Of a DNA stretch of 15,523 nucleotides, positions 7,548 to 14,103 are shown one piece after another. The notes under the pieces were generated by a model. The model saw nothing but the letters and a program-made list of their open reading frames with translations. It made no database searches and was not told the origin of the DNA. A program made the translations under genes and the position numbers. Location: contig CAMHJE010000051.1 of the NCBI GenBank assembly GCA_946185305.1, positions 1 to 15,523 on the forward strand, given 5' to 3'. Numbering within the stretch: position 1 is the stretch's first letter; every line of letters begins with the position of its first letter. The stretch comes from UBA3792 sp946185305 (lineage in GTDB: Bacteria; Bacillota; Clostridia; Christensenellales; CAG-138).

Positions 7548-8276
7548 TTATTTCCCGCTTTCGAGGTAGTCGCGGAGCAGCTTTTCGACGCGGTCGCCGA
7601 GCTCGGCACTGCGGAGCGCCTTGACCTCCTCCTTCGGGATGACCTCCAAGACCTTCAGCGTCACGGTCGTGCTGCGCCACGGGGTGCGCTTATAGACCTC
7701 GTTCGTGCCCTTTAGCGCGACGACGGCCATCGGCACGTTGGCCTTTTGCGCGATCTTGAACGCGCCGTTGTGGAACGGCAGCAGCGTCGCGTCGGTCTTG
7801 TTGCGCGTGCCCTCGGGGTAGATGCCGATGGAGACCTCGCCGGACTTTAGCAGCTCGGCGGCGGTGTTGATCGTCTGGATCGCGTTCTTGGCGTTTTCAC
7901 GGTCGAGCGGCAGGAAGCAGCACGGGCGGATCAACCGGCCGAAGATCGGGATCTTGAAGTTTTCGGGCTTGGAGACGAACGCCAGATTCGCTTCGGGCAA
8001 GGCCTGCCATGTGGCAATCGGGTCGAAGTTCGAGCGGTGGTTGCCGACGAGCAGATACCGTTCCTTCGGCAGCAGCTCCTTCCCCTCCACCTTGAGCTTG
8101 ACGCGCGGCACGGCAAGCACGAAAAACGACACGCTCTTGACGATCCAGCGGTAGAATTTGCTGTCGTGCATATAGATCTTATTCGTATCGACGCACGCCG
8201 CCGCAAGGATCAGCAGCGCAAAGTACGCGACGACCACGCCGAGCAGCGTCCAAAGCAATATCCAAAGAATCTGCAT
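7548..8276 (-). CDS. plsC: 1-acyl-sn-glycerol-3-phosphate acyltransferase (PlsC/LPLAT family)
   Basis: This 242-residue membrane-bound acyltransferase transfers an acyl group to lysophosphatidate in phospholipid synthesis. A hydrophobic N-terminal helix (residues 3-29) anchors it. The catalytic HX4D motif is N-H-R-S-N-F-D with His80 and Asp85. A second block ends in FLPLDR near 121-126, the substrate-binding motif is YPEGTR (153-158), and VPMAVVALKGT follows, so all four family blocks are present. The ATG at 8276 is chosen because GGGGAGGAAC lies directly upstream and the N-terminal membrane helix begins there. A longer frame would extend past the promoter. It has its own promoter and a leader with an inverted repeat. 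Substrate specificity within the LPLAT family is inferred; a related acyltransferase for another lipid is possible. Confidence 0.9.
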   Translation of the reverse strand: MQILWILLWTLLGVVVAYFALLILAAACVDTNKIYMHDSKFYRWIVKSVSFFVLAVPRVKLKVEGKELLPKERYLLVGNHRSNFDPIATWQALPEANLAFVSKPENFKIPIFGRLIRPCCFLPLDRENAKNAIQTINTAAELLKSGEVSIGIYPEGTRNKTDATLLPFHNGAFKIAQKANVPMAVVALKGTNEVYKRTPWRSTTVTLKVLEVIPKEEVKALRSAELGDRVEKLLRDYLESGK

Positions 8277-8287
8277 AGTTCCTCCCC

Positions 8288-8306
8288 ACGGTCTAAAACA
8301 GACCGT
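8288..8306. promoter_or_regulatory. Inverted repeat in the plsC leader
   Basis: ACGGTCT (8288-8294) is exactly inverted as AGACCGT (8300-8306) around AAAAC. It lies between the predicted transcription start and the plsC ribosome site. It could be an operator or an RNA hairpin limiting ribosome access. It does not resemble the FapR box as I remember it. Confidence 0.45.
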
Positions 8307-8325
8307 TTCCTCTGTATTCCCCGAC

Positions 8326-8354
8326 AGTCTACCACATTTTTGCCGTCCGCACAA
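8326..8354 (-). promoter_or_regulatory. Probable promoter of plsC
   Basis: On the minus strand TTGTGC (8354-8349) and TAGACT (8331-8326) are spaced by 17 bases. Both boxes are moderate matches, but position and spacing fit, with transcription starting near 8319 and a leader of about 43 bases. Confidence 0.55.
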
Positions 8355-8363
8355 GAGGCCGTA

Positions 8364-8400
8364 TGCGAAAAGAGCCGGAAAGGCGTTTGTCCTTCCGGCT
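8364..8400 (-). terminator. Intrinsic terminator at the end of the redox operon
   Basis: AGCCGGAA (8373-8380) pairs with TTCCGGCT (8393-8400), extended by two G-C pairs past one bulged base. Read on the minus strand, the stem is followed by CTTTTCG. It lies 15 bases after the nfnB stop and overlaps the upstream edge of the plsC promoter region. Confidence 0.75.
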
Positions 8401-8415
8401 GATCGCTTACACAGC

Positions 8416-9825
8416 TTATTTATTCTGCAGATACTCGTCGATGGCCTTTGCCGCAACCTTGCCCGCGCCCATGGCGGAGATAACGGTTGCCGCACCGGTG
8501 ACCGCGTCGCCGCCCGCGTAGACCGCCTCACGCGAGGTGAGACCGTCCTCGTTGACGATGATGCCGCCGTGCGCGTTGACTTCGAGGCCCTTGGTGGTGC
8601 TCTTGATCAGCGGGTTCGGGGACGTACCGATGGAGATGACGACCGCATCCACGTCGAGCACATACTCGCTGCCCTCGACCGGAATCGGACGGCGACGGCC
8701 CTTTGCATCGGGCTCGCCGAGCTCCATCTTGATCACGCGCATGCCGGTGACGAAGCCGTTCTTCGGATCACGCGGATTCTCGGGGTTGTTGTAGCCGAGG
8801 ATCTCGACCGGGTTGCGCAGCAGCTGGAAGTCGATGCCCTCTTCCATGGCATGCTCGACTTCTTCGCGGCGGGCCGGCAGCTCGTCCATCGAACGACGGT
8901 AGACGATGTAGACCTTCTCTGCGCCGAGACGGAGCGCGGTACGCGCGGCGTCCATCGCGACGTTGCCGCCGCCGACGACCGCGACCTTGCCGCCCTTCAT
9001 GATCGGGGTTTCGGGGTCTTCGCGGTAGGCCTTCATCAGGTTGGAACGGGTCAAAAACTCGTTGGCGGAGTAAACGCCCTTCAAGCTCTCGCCCGGAATG
9101 CCCATGAAGTTCGGGAGGCCCGCGCCAGAGCCGATGAACACGGCCTCATAGCCCATCTCAAACAGCTCGTCGATGGTCAGGGTCTTGCCGATGACCACGT
9201 TCGGCTCGACATCGACGCCGAGCGCCTTCAGTGTATCGACTTCCTTAGCGACGATGGCTTTCGGAAGACGGAACTCCGGAATGCCGTAGACGAGCACGCC
9301 GCCGGCGGTGTGGAGCGCCTCAAAGACGGAGACCTTATAGCCCTTCTTGGCCAGGTCGCCCGCGCAGGTCAGGCCGCTGGGGCCGGAGCCGACAACCGCG
9401 ACCTTATGGCCGTTGGACGCCGGAACCTCGGGCGCGGCGGTGACGTTGGCGTTGTGCCAGTCCGCGACGAACCGTTCGAGTCTGCCGATGCCGACCGGCT
9501 CAAACTTGATGCCGAGGGTGCACTTGCTCTCGCACTGCGTTTCCTGCGGGCAGACACGGCCGCAGACGGCGGGCAGAGAGGAGGACTTGGAAATGATCTG
9601 ATACGCGCCCTCGAAATCGCTCTCCTTGATCTTGGCGATGAATTCGGGGATCGAGATATTGACCGGGCAGCCGTTCACGCAGGGACGGTTTTTGCAGTTC
9701 AGGCAGCGCTTGGCTTCCTCGACCGCAACCTCTACCGGATAACCGAGAGCAACCTCGTTGAAGTTATGCGCACGAACCTGCGGCTCCTGCGTCGGCATTT
9801 CATGCTTTTTCGGATTGATGGCCAT
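8416..9825 (-). CDS. nfnB: NADH-dependent reduced ferredoxin:NADP+ oxidoreductase, large subunit NfnB
   Basis: This 469-residue iron-sulfur flavoprotein is related to the glutamate synthase small subunit. Two N-terminal cysteine clusters, Cys41/44/49/53 and Cys88/92/98/102, would hold [4Fe-4S] centres. A FAD-type GxGxxG (146-151) starts the first Rossmann fold, and a second nucleotide site begins at GGG 285-287 with the R-R pair of an NADP binder nearby (VYRRS). The C-terminal GGDAVTGAATV closes the FAD site. In the NfnAB complex of Thermotoga and clostridia this subunit binds NADPH and the bifurcating FAD. AAGGAGG lies 7 bases before the ATG, and only two bases separate it from the nfnA stop. 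Glutamate synthase small subunit is the alternative, but no gltB is adjacent while nfnA is. Confidence 0.92.
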   Translation of the reverse strand: MAINPKKHEMPTQEPQVRAHNFNEVALGYPVEVAVEEAKRCLNCKNRPCVNGCPVNISIPEFIAKIKESDFEGAYQIISKSSSLPAVCGRVCPQETQCESKCTLGIKFEPVGIGRLERFVADWHNANVTAAPEVPASNGHKVAVVGSGPSGLTCAGDLAKKGYKVSVFEALHTAGGVLVYGIPEFRLPKAIVAKEVDTLKALGVDVEPNVVIGKTLTIDELFEMGYEAVFIGSGAGLPNFMGIPGESLKGVYSANEFLTRSNLMKAYREDPETPIMKGGKVAVVGGGNVAMDAARTALRLGAEKVYIVYRRSMDELPARREEVEHAMEEGIDFQLLRNPVEILGYNNPENPRDPKNGFVTGMRVIKMELGEPDAKGRRRPIPVEGSEYVLDVDAVVISIGTSPNPLIKSTTKGLEVNAHGGIIVNEDGLTSREAVYAGGDAVTGAATVISAMGAGKVAAKAIDEYLQNK

Positions 9826-9827
9826 TG

Positions 9828-10679
9828 TTATGCCTCCTTCTTGAACAGATTGCAAGCCTCGGTGTAGGCGTGACGCTCAAAGTCCGCATACATCCGGCCG
9901 CGGGACATGGCTTCGTCGAAATCGACCTCGTAACCGTTGAAGTCCGGGCCGTCCACGCAAGCGAACTTGGTGACGTTCTTGCCGTCCTGATGCAGCGTCA
10001 GGCGGCAGCCGCCGCACATGCCGGTGCCGTCGATCATGATCGGGTTCATCGAAACCGTGACCGGTACGCCGAACGGCTTCGCGGTCAGCACGACGAATTT
10101 CATCATGATCAAGGGGCCGATGGTGATGATGAGGTCGAACTGTTCGCCCGCCTCGAGCATTTCCTTCAGCGGAACGGTGACGTTGCCGTGACGGCCGTAG
10201 GAACCGTCGTCGGTCATGACCTCGAGCTTATCGGAGCAGGCACGGAACTCGTCTTCGAGAATCAACAGATCCTTGGAGCGGAAGCCGATGATCGAGGTGA
10301 CCTGGGCGCCCAGGCGATGGAATTCCTGCGCCACGGGCATAGCGATCGCACAGCCGACGCCGCCGCCGACGATGCAGACCTTCTTGATGCCCTCGGTATG
10401 CGTGGCAACACCCAGCGGGCCGACGAAGTCCTGCAGGTATTCGCCCGCTTCCTTATGGTTGAGCTTTTCGGTCGTCGCGCCGACGATCTGGAAAATGATC
10501 TTGACGGTGCCGTTTTCGGGGTCCGTACCGGCAACGGTCAGCGGGATACGCTCGCCTTCCGCATCGACGCGGAGGATGATGAACTGGCCGGGCTTCGCCT
10601 TCCTGGCGACGAGGGGCGCGTCGATCTCCATCTGCGTAACGGTCGGATTCAGATTCTTCTTCGTTACGATCTTGTACAC
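9828..10679 (-). CDS. nfnA: NADH-dependent reduced ferredoxin:NADP+ oxidoreductase, small subunit NfnA
   Basis: This 283-residue protein has the ferredoxin-reductase layout of the PyrK/sulfide dehydrogenase group. A beta-barrel carries the FAD signature R-I-P-L-T near residues 44-48, followed by a nucleotide site V-G-G-G-V-G-C near 106-112. A C-terminal [2Fe-2S] site has Cys222, Cys225 and Cys241. An aspartate (Asp217, in DGTGMC) sits where the fourth ligand of NfnA is expected. In NfnAB this subunit binds NADH and passes electrons via the [2Fe-2S] centre to the large subunit. The start is GTG at 10679, with AAGGAG about nine bases upstream. It is directly followed by nfnB. Dihydroorotate dehydrogenase electron-transfer subunit is a related alternative, but no pyrD is present. 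Confidence 0.92.
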   Translation of the reverse strand: MYKIVTKKNLNPTVTQMEIDAPLVARKAKPGQFIILRVDAEGERIPLTVAGTDPENGTVKIIFQIVGATTEKLNHKEAGEYLQDFVGPLGVATHTEGIKKVCIVGGGVGCAIAMPVAQEFHRLGAQVTSIIGFRSKDLLILEDEFRACSDKLEVMTDDGSYGRHGNVTVPLKEMLEAGEQFDLIITIGPLIMMKFVVLTAKPFGVPVTVSMNPIMIDGTGMCGGCRLTLHQDGKNVTKFACVDGPDFNGYEVDFDEAMSRGRMYADFERHAYTEACNLFKKEA

Positions 10680-10716
10680 AGTTTTTTCTCCTTACTGTTT
10701 GTTTGATATAAACCGC

Positions 10717-10760
10717 CCAAAGCAGCCGACCCAAATAGGCGGCTGCTTTGGTGTGTTTTT
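10717..10760. terminator. Strong hairpin between the SDR gene and nfnA, T-tract on the + strand
   Basis: A perfect 12-bp stem (10717-10728 with 10740-10751) has an 11-base loop. On the + strand it is followed by TGTGTTTTT; on the minus strand, the direction of the flanking genes, it is followed by GCGGTTTATATC, a poor tail. It may stabilise or separate the SDR and nfn messages, or terminate antisense transcription. Confidence 0.5.
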
Positions 10761-10778
10761 AAGAAATTTCCGGCTGCA

Positions 10779-11552
10779 TTACATGCAGGTGTAGCCGCCG
10801 TCCACGGGCAGGATGACGCCGTTGACGTAGGTGGAAGCCGGAGAGGAAAGGAACAGAGCCGCGGTGTCCAGCTCGCCCTCGTTGCCGTAACGGGCTTCGG
10901 GGATCATGGTACGGGCATAGTTCTGGAAGAACTCGGAGTTCAGCGTGTCCACGGTCAGCGGGCTGTAGAAGTAGCCGGGGCAGATCGCGTTGACGGTGAT
11001 GCCCTTGTCGCCCCACTCGGCTGCGAGAGCACGGGTCAGGTTGACGACGCCGCCCTTAGCCGCATGGTACGGAGAAGCGGGCGCGATCTTGTTGCCGACG
11101 AGACCGTACATCGAAGCGATGTTGATGATGCGGCCGTACTTGGCGGGCAGCATGGCCTTCTTCGCAACCGCGCGGGCTACCTTGAAGGAACCGAACAGGT
11201 CGATGTTGACTTCGTTCGCAAACTGGTCGTCCGTGATGTCTTCTGCCGGAGCGACGGCGCCGGTGCCGGCGTTGTTGATCAGGATGTCGATGCGGCCGAA
11301 CTTTTCGAGCGTGGCGTCTACGGCAGCTTCAACGCTCTCGGTCTTGGTGATGTCGCAGGCGATGCCGATGGCTTCGACGCCATAGGTTTCCTTCAGCTCT
11401 GCGGCAACCTGGTCGAGCAGGTTCTGGCGGCGGGCCAGCGCGACGATCGTTGCGCCCTGGGACGCGAGTGCCTTTGCCATCTGGACGCCGAGGCCCGTGG
11501 AGCAGCCGGTGACGATCGCAACGCGACCGGTCAGATCAAAGTAGTTCTTCAT
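10779..11552 (-). CDS. Short-chain dehydrogenase/reductase (SDR), substrate unknown
   Basis: This 257-residue classical SDR has all expected landmarks. These are the cofactor loop T-G-C-S-T-G-L-G (15-22), NNAG near 92-95, catalytic Ser147, Tyr162 and Lys166 (YxxxK), and the family ending VDGGYTCM. The segment after the active site, ICPGYFYSPLT, resembles the gluconate 5-dehydrogenase branch, but that branch covers many substrates. After the first beta strand, A-R-R follows the second strand, a pattern often seen with NADP(H) preference, though this is not conclusive. It sits between the iron-type alcohol dehydrogenase and nfnA on the same strand, with 88- and 99-base gaps. AGGAAAC lies about 11 bases before the ATG. 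Its role in the cluster is inferred to be reduction or oxidation of a keto or hydroxy intermediate. Confidence 0.85.
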   Translation of the reverse strand: MKNYFDLTGRVAIVTGCSTGLGVQMAKALASQGATIVALARRQNLLDQVAAELKETYGVEAIGIACDITKTESVEAAVDATLEKFGRIDILINNAGTGAVAPAEDITDDQFANEVNIDLFGSFKVARAVAKKAMLPAKYGRIINIASMYGLVGNKIAPASPYHAAKGGVVNLTRALAAEWGDKGITVNAICPGYFYSPLTVDTLNSEFFQNYARTMIPEARYGNEGELDTAALFLSSPASTYVNGVILPVDGGYTCM

Positions 11553-11573
11553 TTGGTTTTGTTTCCTTTCCCT

Positions 11574-11602
11574 ATTGTAGTCTTTTTATATGGGTGCCGG
11601 AA
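11574..11602 (-). promoter_or_regulatory. Possible weak promoter before the SDR gene
   Basis: TACAAT (11579-11574 on the minus strand) is a fair -10 box. The hexamer 17 bases upstream, TTCCGG, is a poor -35, so an internal promoter here is only a possibility. Confidence 0.25.
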
Positions 11603-11637
11603 ACGCCCTAAAAGCGGACGCTTCCGGTGCACTTTTG
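11593..11637. other. Hairpin between alcohol dehydrogenase and SDR genes
   Basis: GTGCCGGAAACGC and GCTTCCGGTGCAC form an imperfect stem around a loop of about 12 bases. The sequence after it on the + strand is TTTTGTG, while on the minus strand it runs into CCCATATAAAAAG with no T-tract. It is more likely an mRNA processing or stability element than a terminator for the genes around it. Confidence 0.4.
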
Positions 11638-11640
11638 TGA

Positions 11641-12864
11641 TCAGAAATCAACCTCGGTGTCATAGTAGCAGCACTTGAGGAGCTTTTCCATCTCTTCAAC
11701 GCTGGGCTGACGCGGGTTGGAGCCGGTGCAGGCGTCCGCAATCGCGTTCACGGCGATGTCATGCAGACGATCGAGGAACACGTTCTCGGGAACGAAGCCC
11801 TGCTCGGTGGGGTAGCTGTCCGCACCGTAGTTCTTGATGCAATGCGGGATGTTGAGGTCGTCGTTCATCTTGCGGAGGAACGCGATCAGCGCCTTGACCT
11901 TTTCGTCGTCGGACGCGGCCTTGTCGGCAATGCCCATGTAATCGACGATCACGCCGTAACGCTTCTTGGCGGTCTCGTCCTTGGCGTTGAACGCGATGAC
12001 CTTCGGCAGGTACATGGCGTTGGCCGCGCCGTGGATGATGTGCGCGCCGTAGTCCGCAAAGATCGCGCCGGTCTTGTGCGCCATCGAGTGCACGATGCCG
12101 AGCAGCGCATTGCTGAACGCCATGCCCGCGAGGCACTGGGCGTTATGCATCCGGTCGCGCGCGGCCATATCGCCGTTGTAGGAAGCGACGAGGTCGTGCT
12201 GGATCATCTCGATCGCGTGGATCGCAAGCGGATCGGTGTAGTCGCAGTTCGCGGTCGAAACATACGCTTCGATGGCGTGCGTCATCGCGTCCATACCGGT
12301 GTGTGCGACGAGCTTCTTGGGCATGGTCTCCGCCAGCTCCGGATCGACGATCGCCACGTCCGGCGTGATCTCAAAGTCCGCGATCGGGTACTTGATGCCC
12401 TTGCTGTAATCCGTGATGATCGAGAACGCGGTCACCTCGGTCGCCGTGCCAGAGGTCGAAGAAACGGCGCAGAAGTGCGCTTTCTTGCGCAGCTCGGGGA
12501 TGCCGAATACCTTGCACATATCCTCGAACGTGCACTCCGGATACTCATACTTAATCCACATGGCCTTCGCCGCGTCAATCGGGGAGCCGCCGCCGATGGC
12601 AACGATCCAATCGGGCTCAAAGTCCAGCATGGCCTGCGCGCCGCGCATAACCGTCTCCACGGACGGGTCGGATTCGATGCCGTCGAAGATGCGGACTTCC
12701 ATGCCCGCTTCCTTCAGGTAAGCTTCCGCTCTGTCCAGGAAGCCGAAGCGCTTCATCGAGCCGCCGCCGACGCAGATCATTGCCTTTTTGCCCTTAAAGC
12801 TCTTCAGAGCTTCCAGAGATCCCTTGCCGTGGTACAGATCACGGGGAAGTGTAAAACGTGCCAT
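11641..12864 (-). CDS. Iron-containing (group III) alcohol dehydrogenase
   Basis: This 407-residue NAD(P)H-dependent dehydrogenase belongs to the Fe-ADH family (FucO, butanol dehydrogenases, AdhE C-terminal domain). The nucleotide-binding turn G-G-G-S-P-I-D-A-A-K lies near residues 92-101. Metal ligands are predicted at Asp192 and His196 (GMDAMTHAIEAY), His263 (HSMAHKTG) and His278 (HGAANAMYLP). Asp39 of the usual cofactor region is not obvious; instead the first strand ends with CVGGGSMKRFG. The ATG at 12864 is chosen because GGAGGAAAC lies upstream; a GTG at 12909 would put that site inside the gene. It follows the hydroxyacyl-CoA dehydrogenase gene by 104 bases. It probably interconverts an aldehyde or ketone with an alcohol in fermentation; the substrate is unknown. 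Confidence 0.92.
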   Translation of the reverse strand: MARFTLPRDLYHGKGSLEALKSFKGKKAMICVGGGSMKRFGFLDRAEAYLKEAGMEVRIFDGIESDPSVETVMRGAQAMLDFEPDWIVAIGGGSPIDAAKAMWIKYEYPECTFEDMCKVFGIPELRKKAHFCAVSSTSGTATEVTAFSIITDYSKGIKYPIADFEITPDVAIVDPELAETMPKKLVAHTGMDAMTHAIEAYVSTANCDYTDPLAIHAIEMIQHDLVASYNGDMAARDRMHNAQCLAGMAFSNALLGIVHSMAHKTGAIFADYGAHIIHGAANAMYLPKVIAFNAKDETAKKRYGVIVDYMGIADKAASDDEKVKALIAFLRKMNDDLNIPHCIKNYGADSYPTEQGFVPENVFLDRLHDIAVNAIADACTGSNPRQPSVEEMEKLLKCCYYDTEVDF

Positions 12865-12903
12865 AAGATATTGTTTCCTCCATATTATTTTGGTTTTATG
12901 TTT

Positions 12904-12916
12904 TCCCACCGTGGGA
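12904..12916. promoter_or_regulatory. Short palindrome upstream of the alcohol dehydrogenase gene
   Basis: TCCCAC and GTGGGA flank a single C. The 13-base site lies 40 bases before the alcohol dehydrogenase ATG, in the gap after the hydroxyacyl-CoA dehydrogenase. An operator is possible; no clear promoter boxes flank it. Confidence 0.25.
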
Positions 12917-12968
12917 GATAAGCATTTTCACCGGAACGCGTTTTTGCCGTTTCAGGCTGTGCGGGGCT

Positions 12969-13910
12969 TTATCGGTTGTACTTATAGAAGCCCTCGCCTG
13001 CGTTGATGCCAAGCTTGCCCGCGTCGATATAAGACTTGAGCATCGCGGCGATCTTGCCGGGGAGCGTGTTCGGGTCCTTCGCCTCGGGACGCATGGACAC
13101 AATGTTGTACGCCGTGGTCAGACCTACCTTGTCCAGAATCTTGAACGGGCCTGCGGGCGCGCCGGTCGCGATCTCCCAGCAGCGGTCGATGTCCTCGACA
13201 GAGGCGACATCGGTCGCAAGCAGCATCTGCGCGGCGTTGAGCAGCGGCACAAGCAGCGTGTTCAGAATGTACGCGGGCTGTTCCTTTTTGAGGCGCAGCG
13301 GTACCATGCCGATCGCCTCGGCAAATTCCGCGACCTCCTCGTAATACTTGGGATCGGTGCCGGGATGGCCCATGACCTCGCCCGTGTTGAACCGCCAAAT
13401 CTCATTGGCAAAGTGCAGCGCAAGGTACTTTTCGGGACGCCCGGTGTACTGTGCGAACGTCGAGGGCAGCATCGTGGACGAGTTCGTCGCAATCACGGTC
13501 TTTTCCGGAAGGTATTTTTGCAGCTCGGTGTAGAACGCGATCTTCTCCTGCGGGTTCTCCGCGATCGATTCGATCACAAGGTCGCAGTCCTTCGCGGCTT
13601 CCTCATAGCTCGTCGTGAGCGTGAGGTTGTTCGCCGCCTCGATAACCTTCGCCTTCAGCGCTTCGATCTCCTCGTCGGTCAGCGGCTTTTTGTCGGTCAA
13701 ACCGTCGGCATAGGCCAACGGGTTCGTCTTCATGGCCTCGAGCGTGGCCAAATAGATGCCCTTCAAACGGGCAAGCTTCGGCTCGGTACGGCCGATCGAG
13801 CCTTCGCTGCGGAGCCAAACGGTGGTCTTAAAGCCCTTAAATGCGGTTTGGAACGCGATCTGGCTGCCCAGCACGCCGCCGCCTGCAACGGTAATGTTCT
13901 TATAGTTCAT
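12969..13910 (-). CDS. 3-hydroxyacyl-CoA dehydrogenase family protein with a divergent substrate loop
   Basis: This 313-residue protein has the Hbd/HADH fold: NAD site G-G-G-V-L-G (10-15), then a Rossmann domain to about residue 195 and a helical C-terminal domain with AGPFKILDKVGL. Catalytic positions match those of the human enzyme: Ser145, His166, Glu178 and Asn217. The usual HFFNP after the histidine is replaced by H-F-A-N-E-I-W-R-F, and there is an extra charged segment near residues 45-85. It is about 30 residues longer than butyrate-pathway Hbd. These suggest a substrate other than plain acetoacetyl-CoA. The ATG at 13910 has AAAGGA seven bases upstream. It is first in the redox operon behind a strong promoter. 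Annotation as 3-hydroxybutyryl-CoA dehydrogenase would be plausible but not proven. Confidence 0.87.
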   Translation of the reverse strand: MNYKNITVAGGGVLGSQIAFQTAFKGFKTTVWLRSEGSIGRTEPKLARLKGIYLATLEAMKTNPLAYADGLTDKKPLTDEEIEALKAKVIEAANNLTLTTSYEEAAKDCDLVIESIAENPQEKIAFYTELQKYLPEKTVIATNSSTMLPSTFAQYTGRPEKYLALHFANEIWRFNTGEVMGHPGTDPKYYEEVAEFAEAIGMVPLRLKKEQPAYILNTLLVPLLNAAQMLLATDVASVEDIDRCWEIATGAPAGPFKILDKVGLTTAYNIVSMRPEAKDPNTLPGKIAAMLKSYIDAGKLGINAGEGFYKYNR

Positions 13911-13954
13911 AGAGTATTCCTTTCCGAGGGTTGTCTTCCTCTTATGATAGTCCC

Positions 13955-13983
13955 AGTATACCATGCCCGTTCCGACGCTGCAA
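13955..13983 (-). promoter_or_regulatory. Strong promoter of the five-gene redox operon
   Basis: On the minus strand TTGCAG (13983-13978) and TATACT (13960-13955) are spaced by 17 bases. Transcription would start near 13948, leaving a leader of about 38 bases. It is the best promoter candidate ahead of genes 13910 to 8416. Confidence 0.8.
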
Positions 13984-13996
13984 ATGGTCATTTTCA

Positions 13997-14025
13997 CATA
14001 TCGGTATTATCTTTATCGATATATG
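13997..14025. promoter_or_regulatory. AT-rich imperfect inverted repeat upstream of the redox operon promoter
   Basis: CATATCG (13997-14003) and CGATATATG (14017-14025) form an imperfect inverted repeat around a 13-base AT-rich core. The repeat lies 14 bases upstream of the -35 box and stands out from the GC-rich background. The position fits an activator site. It does not match the Rex consensus as I remember it (TTGTTAA and its inverse). Confidence 0.4.
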
Positions 14026-14036
14026 ATGGATCGAAG

Positions 14037-14073
14037 CGATACAGACCTTGGCGAAAGGCCGTATCGTTTTTTT
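14037..14073 (+). terminator. Terminator-like hairpin on the + strand, opposite to the neighbouring genes
   Basis: CGATAC (14037-14042) pairs with GTATCG (14061-14066), with CCTT and AAGG forming an inner stem, followed by seven T residues (14067-14073). It is a textbook intrinsic terminator for + strand transcription, yet no + strand gene lies upstream. On the minus strand it has no T-tract. Confidence 0.55.
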
Positions 14074-14097
14074 GAAAAGCGGCGCGAACCGCTTTTC
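14074..14097 (-). terminator. Terminator of the phosphodiesterase gene
   Basis: GAAAAGCGG (14074-14082) and CCGCTTTTC (14089-14097) form a 9-bp stem with a six-base loop, six bases after the yfcE stop. The T-run lies inside the stem on either strand, so it can work in both directions but with a short tail. Confidence 0.6.
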
Positions 14098-14103
14098 GGA
14101 AAA

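Noticed and set aside
6343..7680. Long open minus-strand frame opposite the acyl-CoA ligase
   Set aside because: Composition is Arg/His-rich, it has no motif, and it crosses the terminator at 7494-7534 and enters plsC.
8277..8531. N-terminal extension of plsC to 8531
   Set aside because: It would cross the predicted plsC promoter, the terminator of the redox operon and the end of nfnB. The ATG at 8276 has a strong ribosome site and begins the membrane helix.
8416..9825. Reading as glutamate synthase small subunit (GltD)
   Set aside because: The fold is shared, but no large glutamate synthase subunit is adjacent, and the immediately upstream gene is the NfnA partner, with two bases between them.
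8569..9867. Long open + strand frame opposite nfnB
   Set aside because: It is a shadow of a conserved iron-sulfur flavoprotein gene, with no ribosome site or recognisable domain.
11761..12921. Long open + strand frame opposite the iron-type alcohol dehydrogenase
   Set aside because: It has the same shadow composition, and the minus strand shows all metal-ligand motifs.
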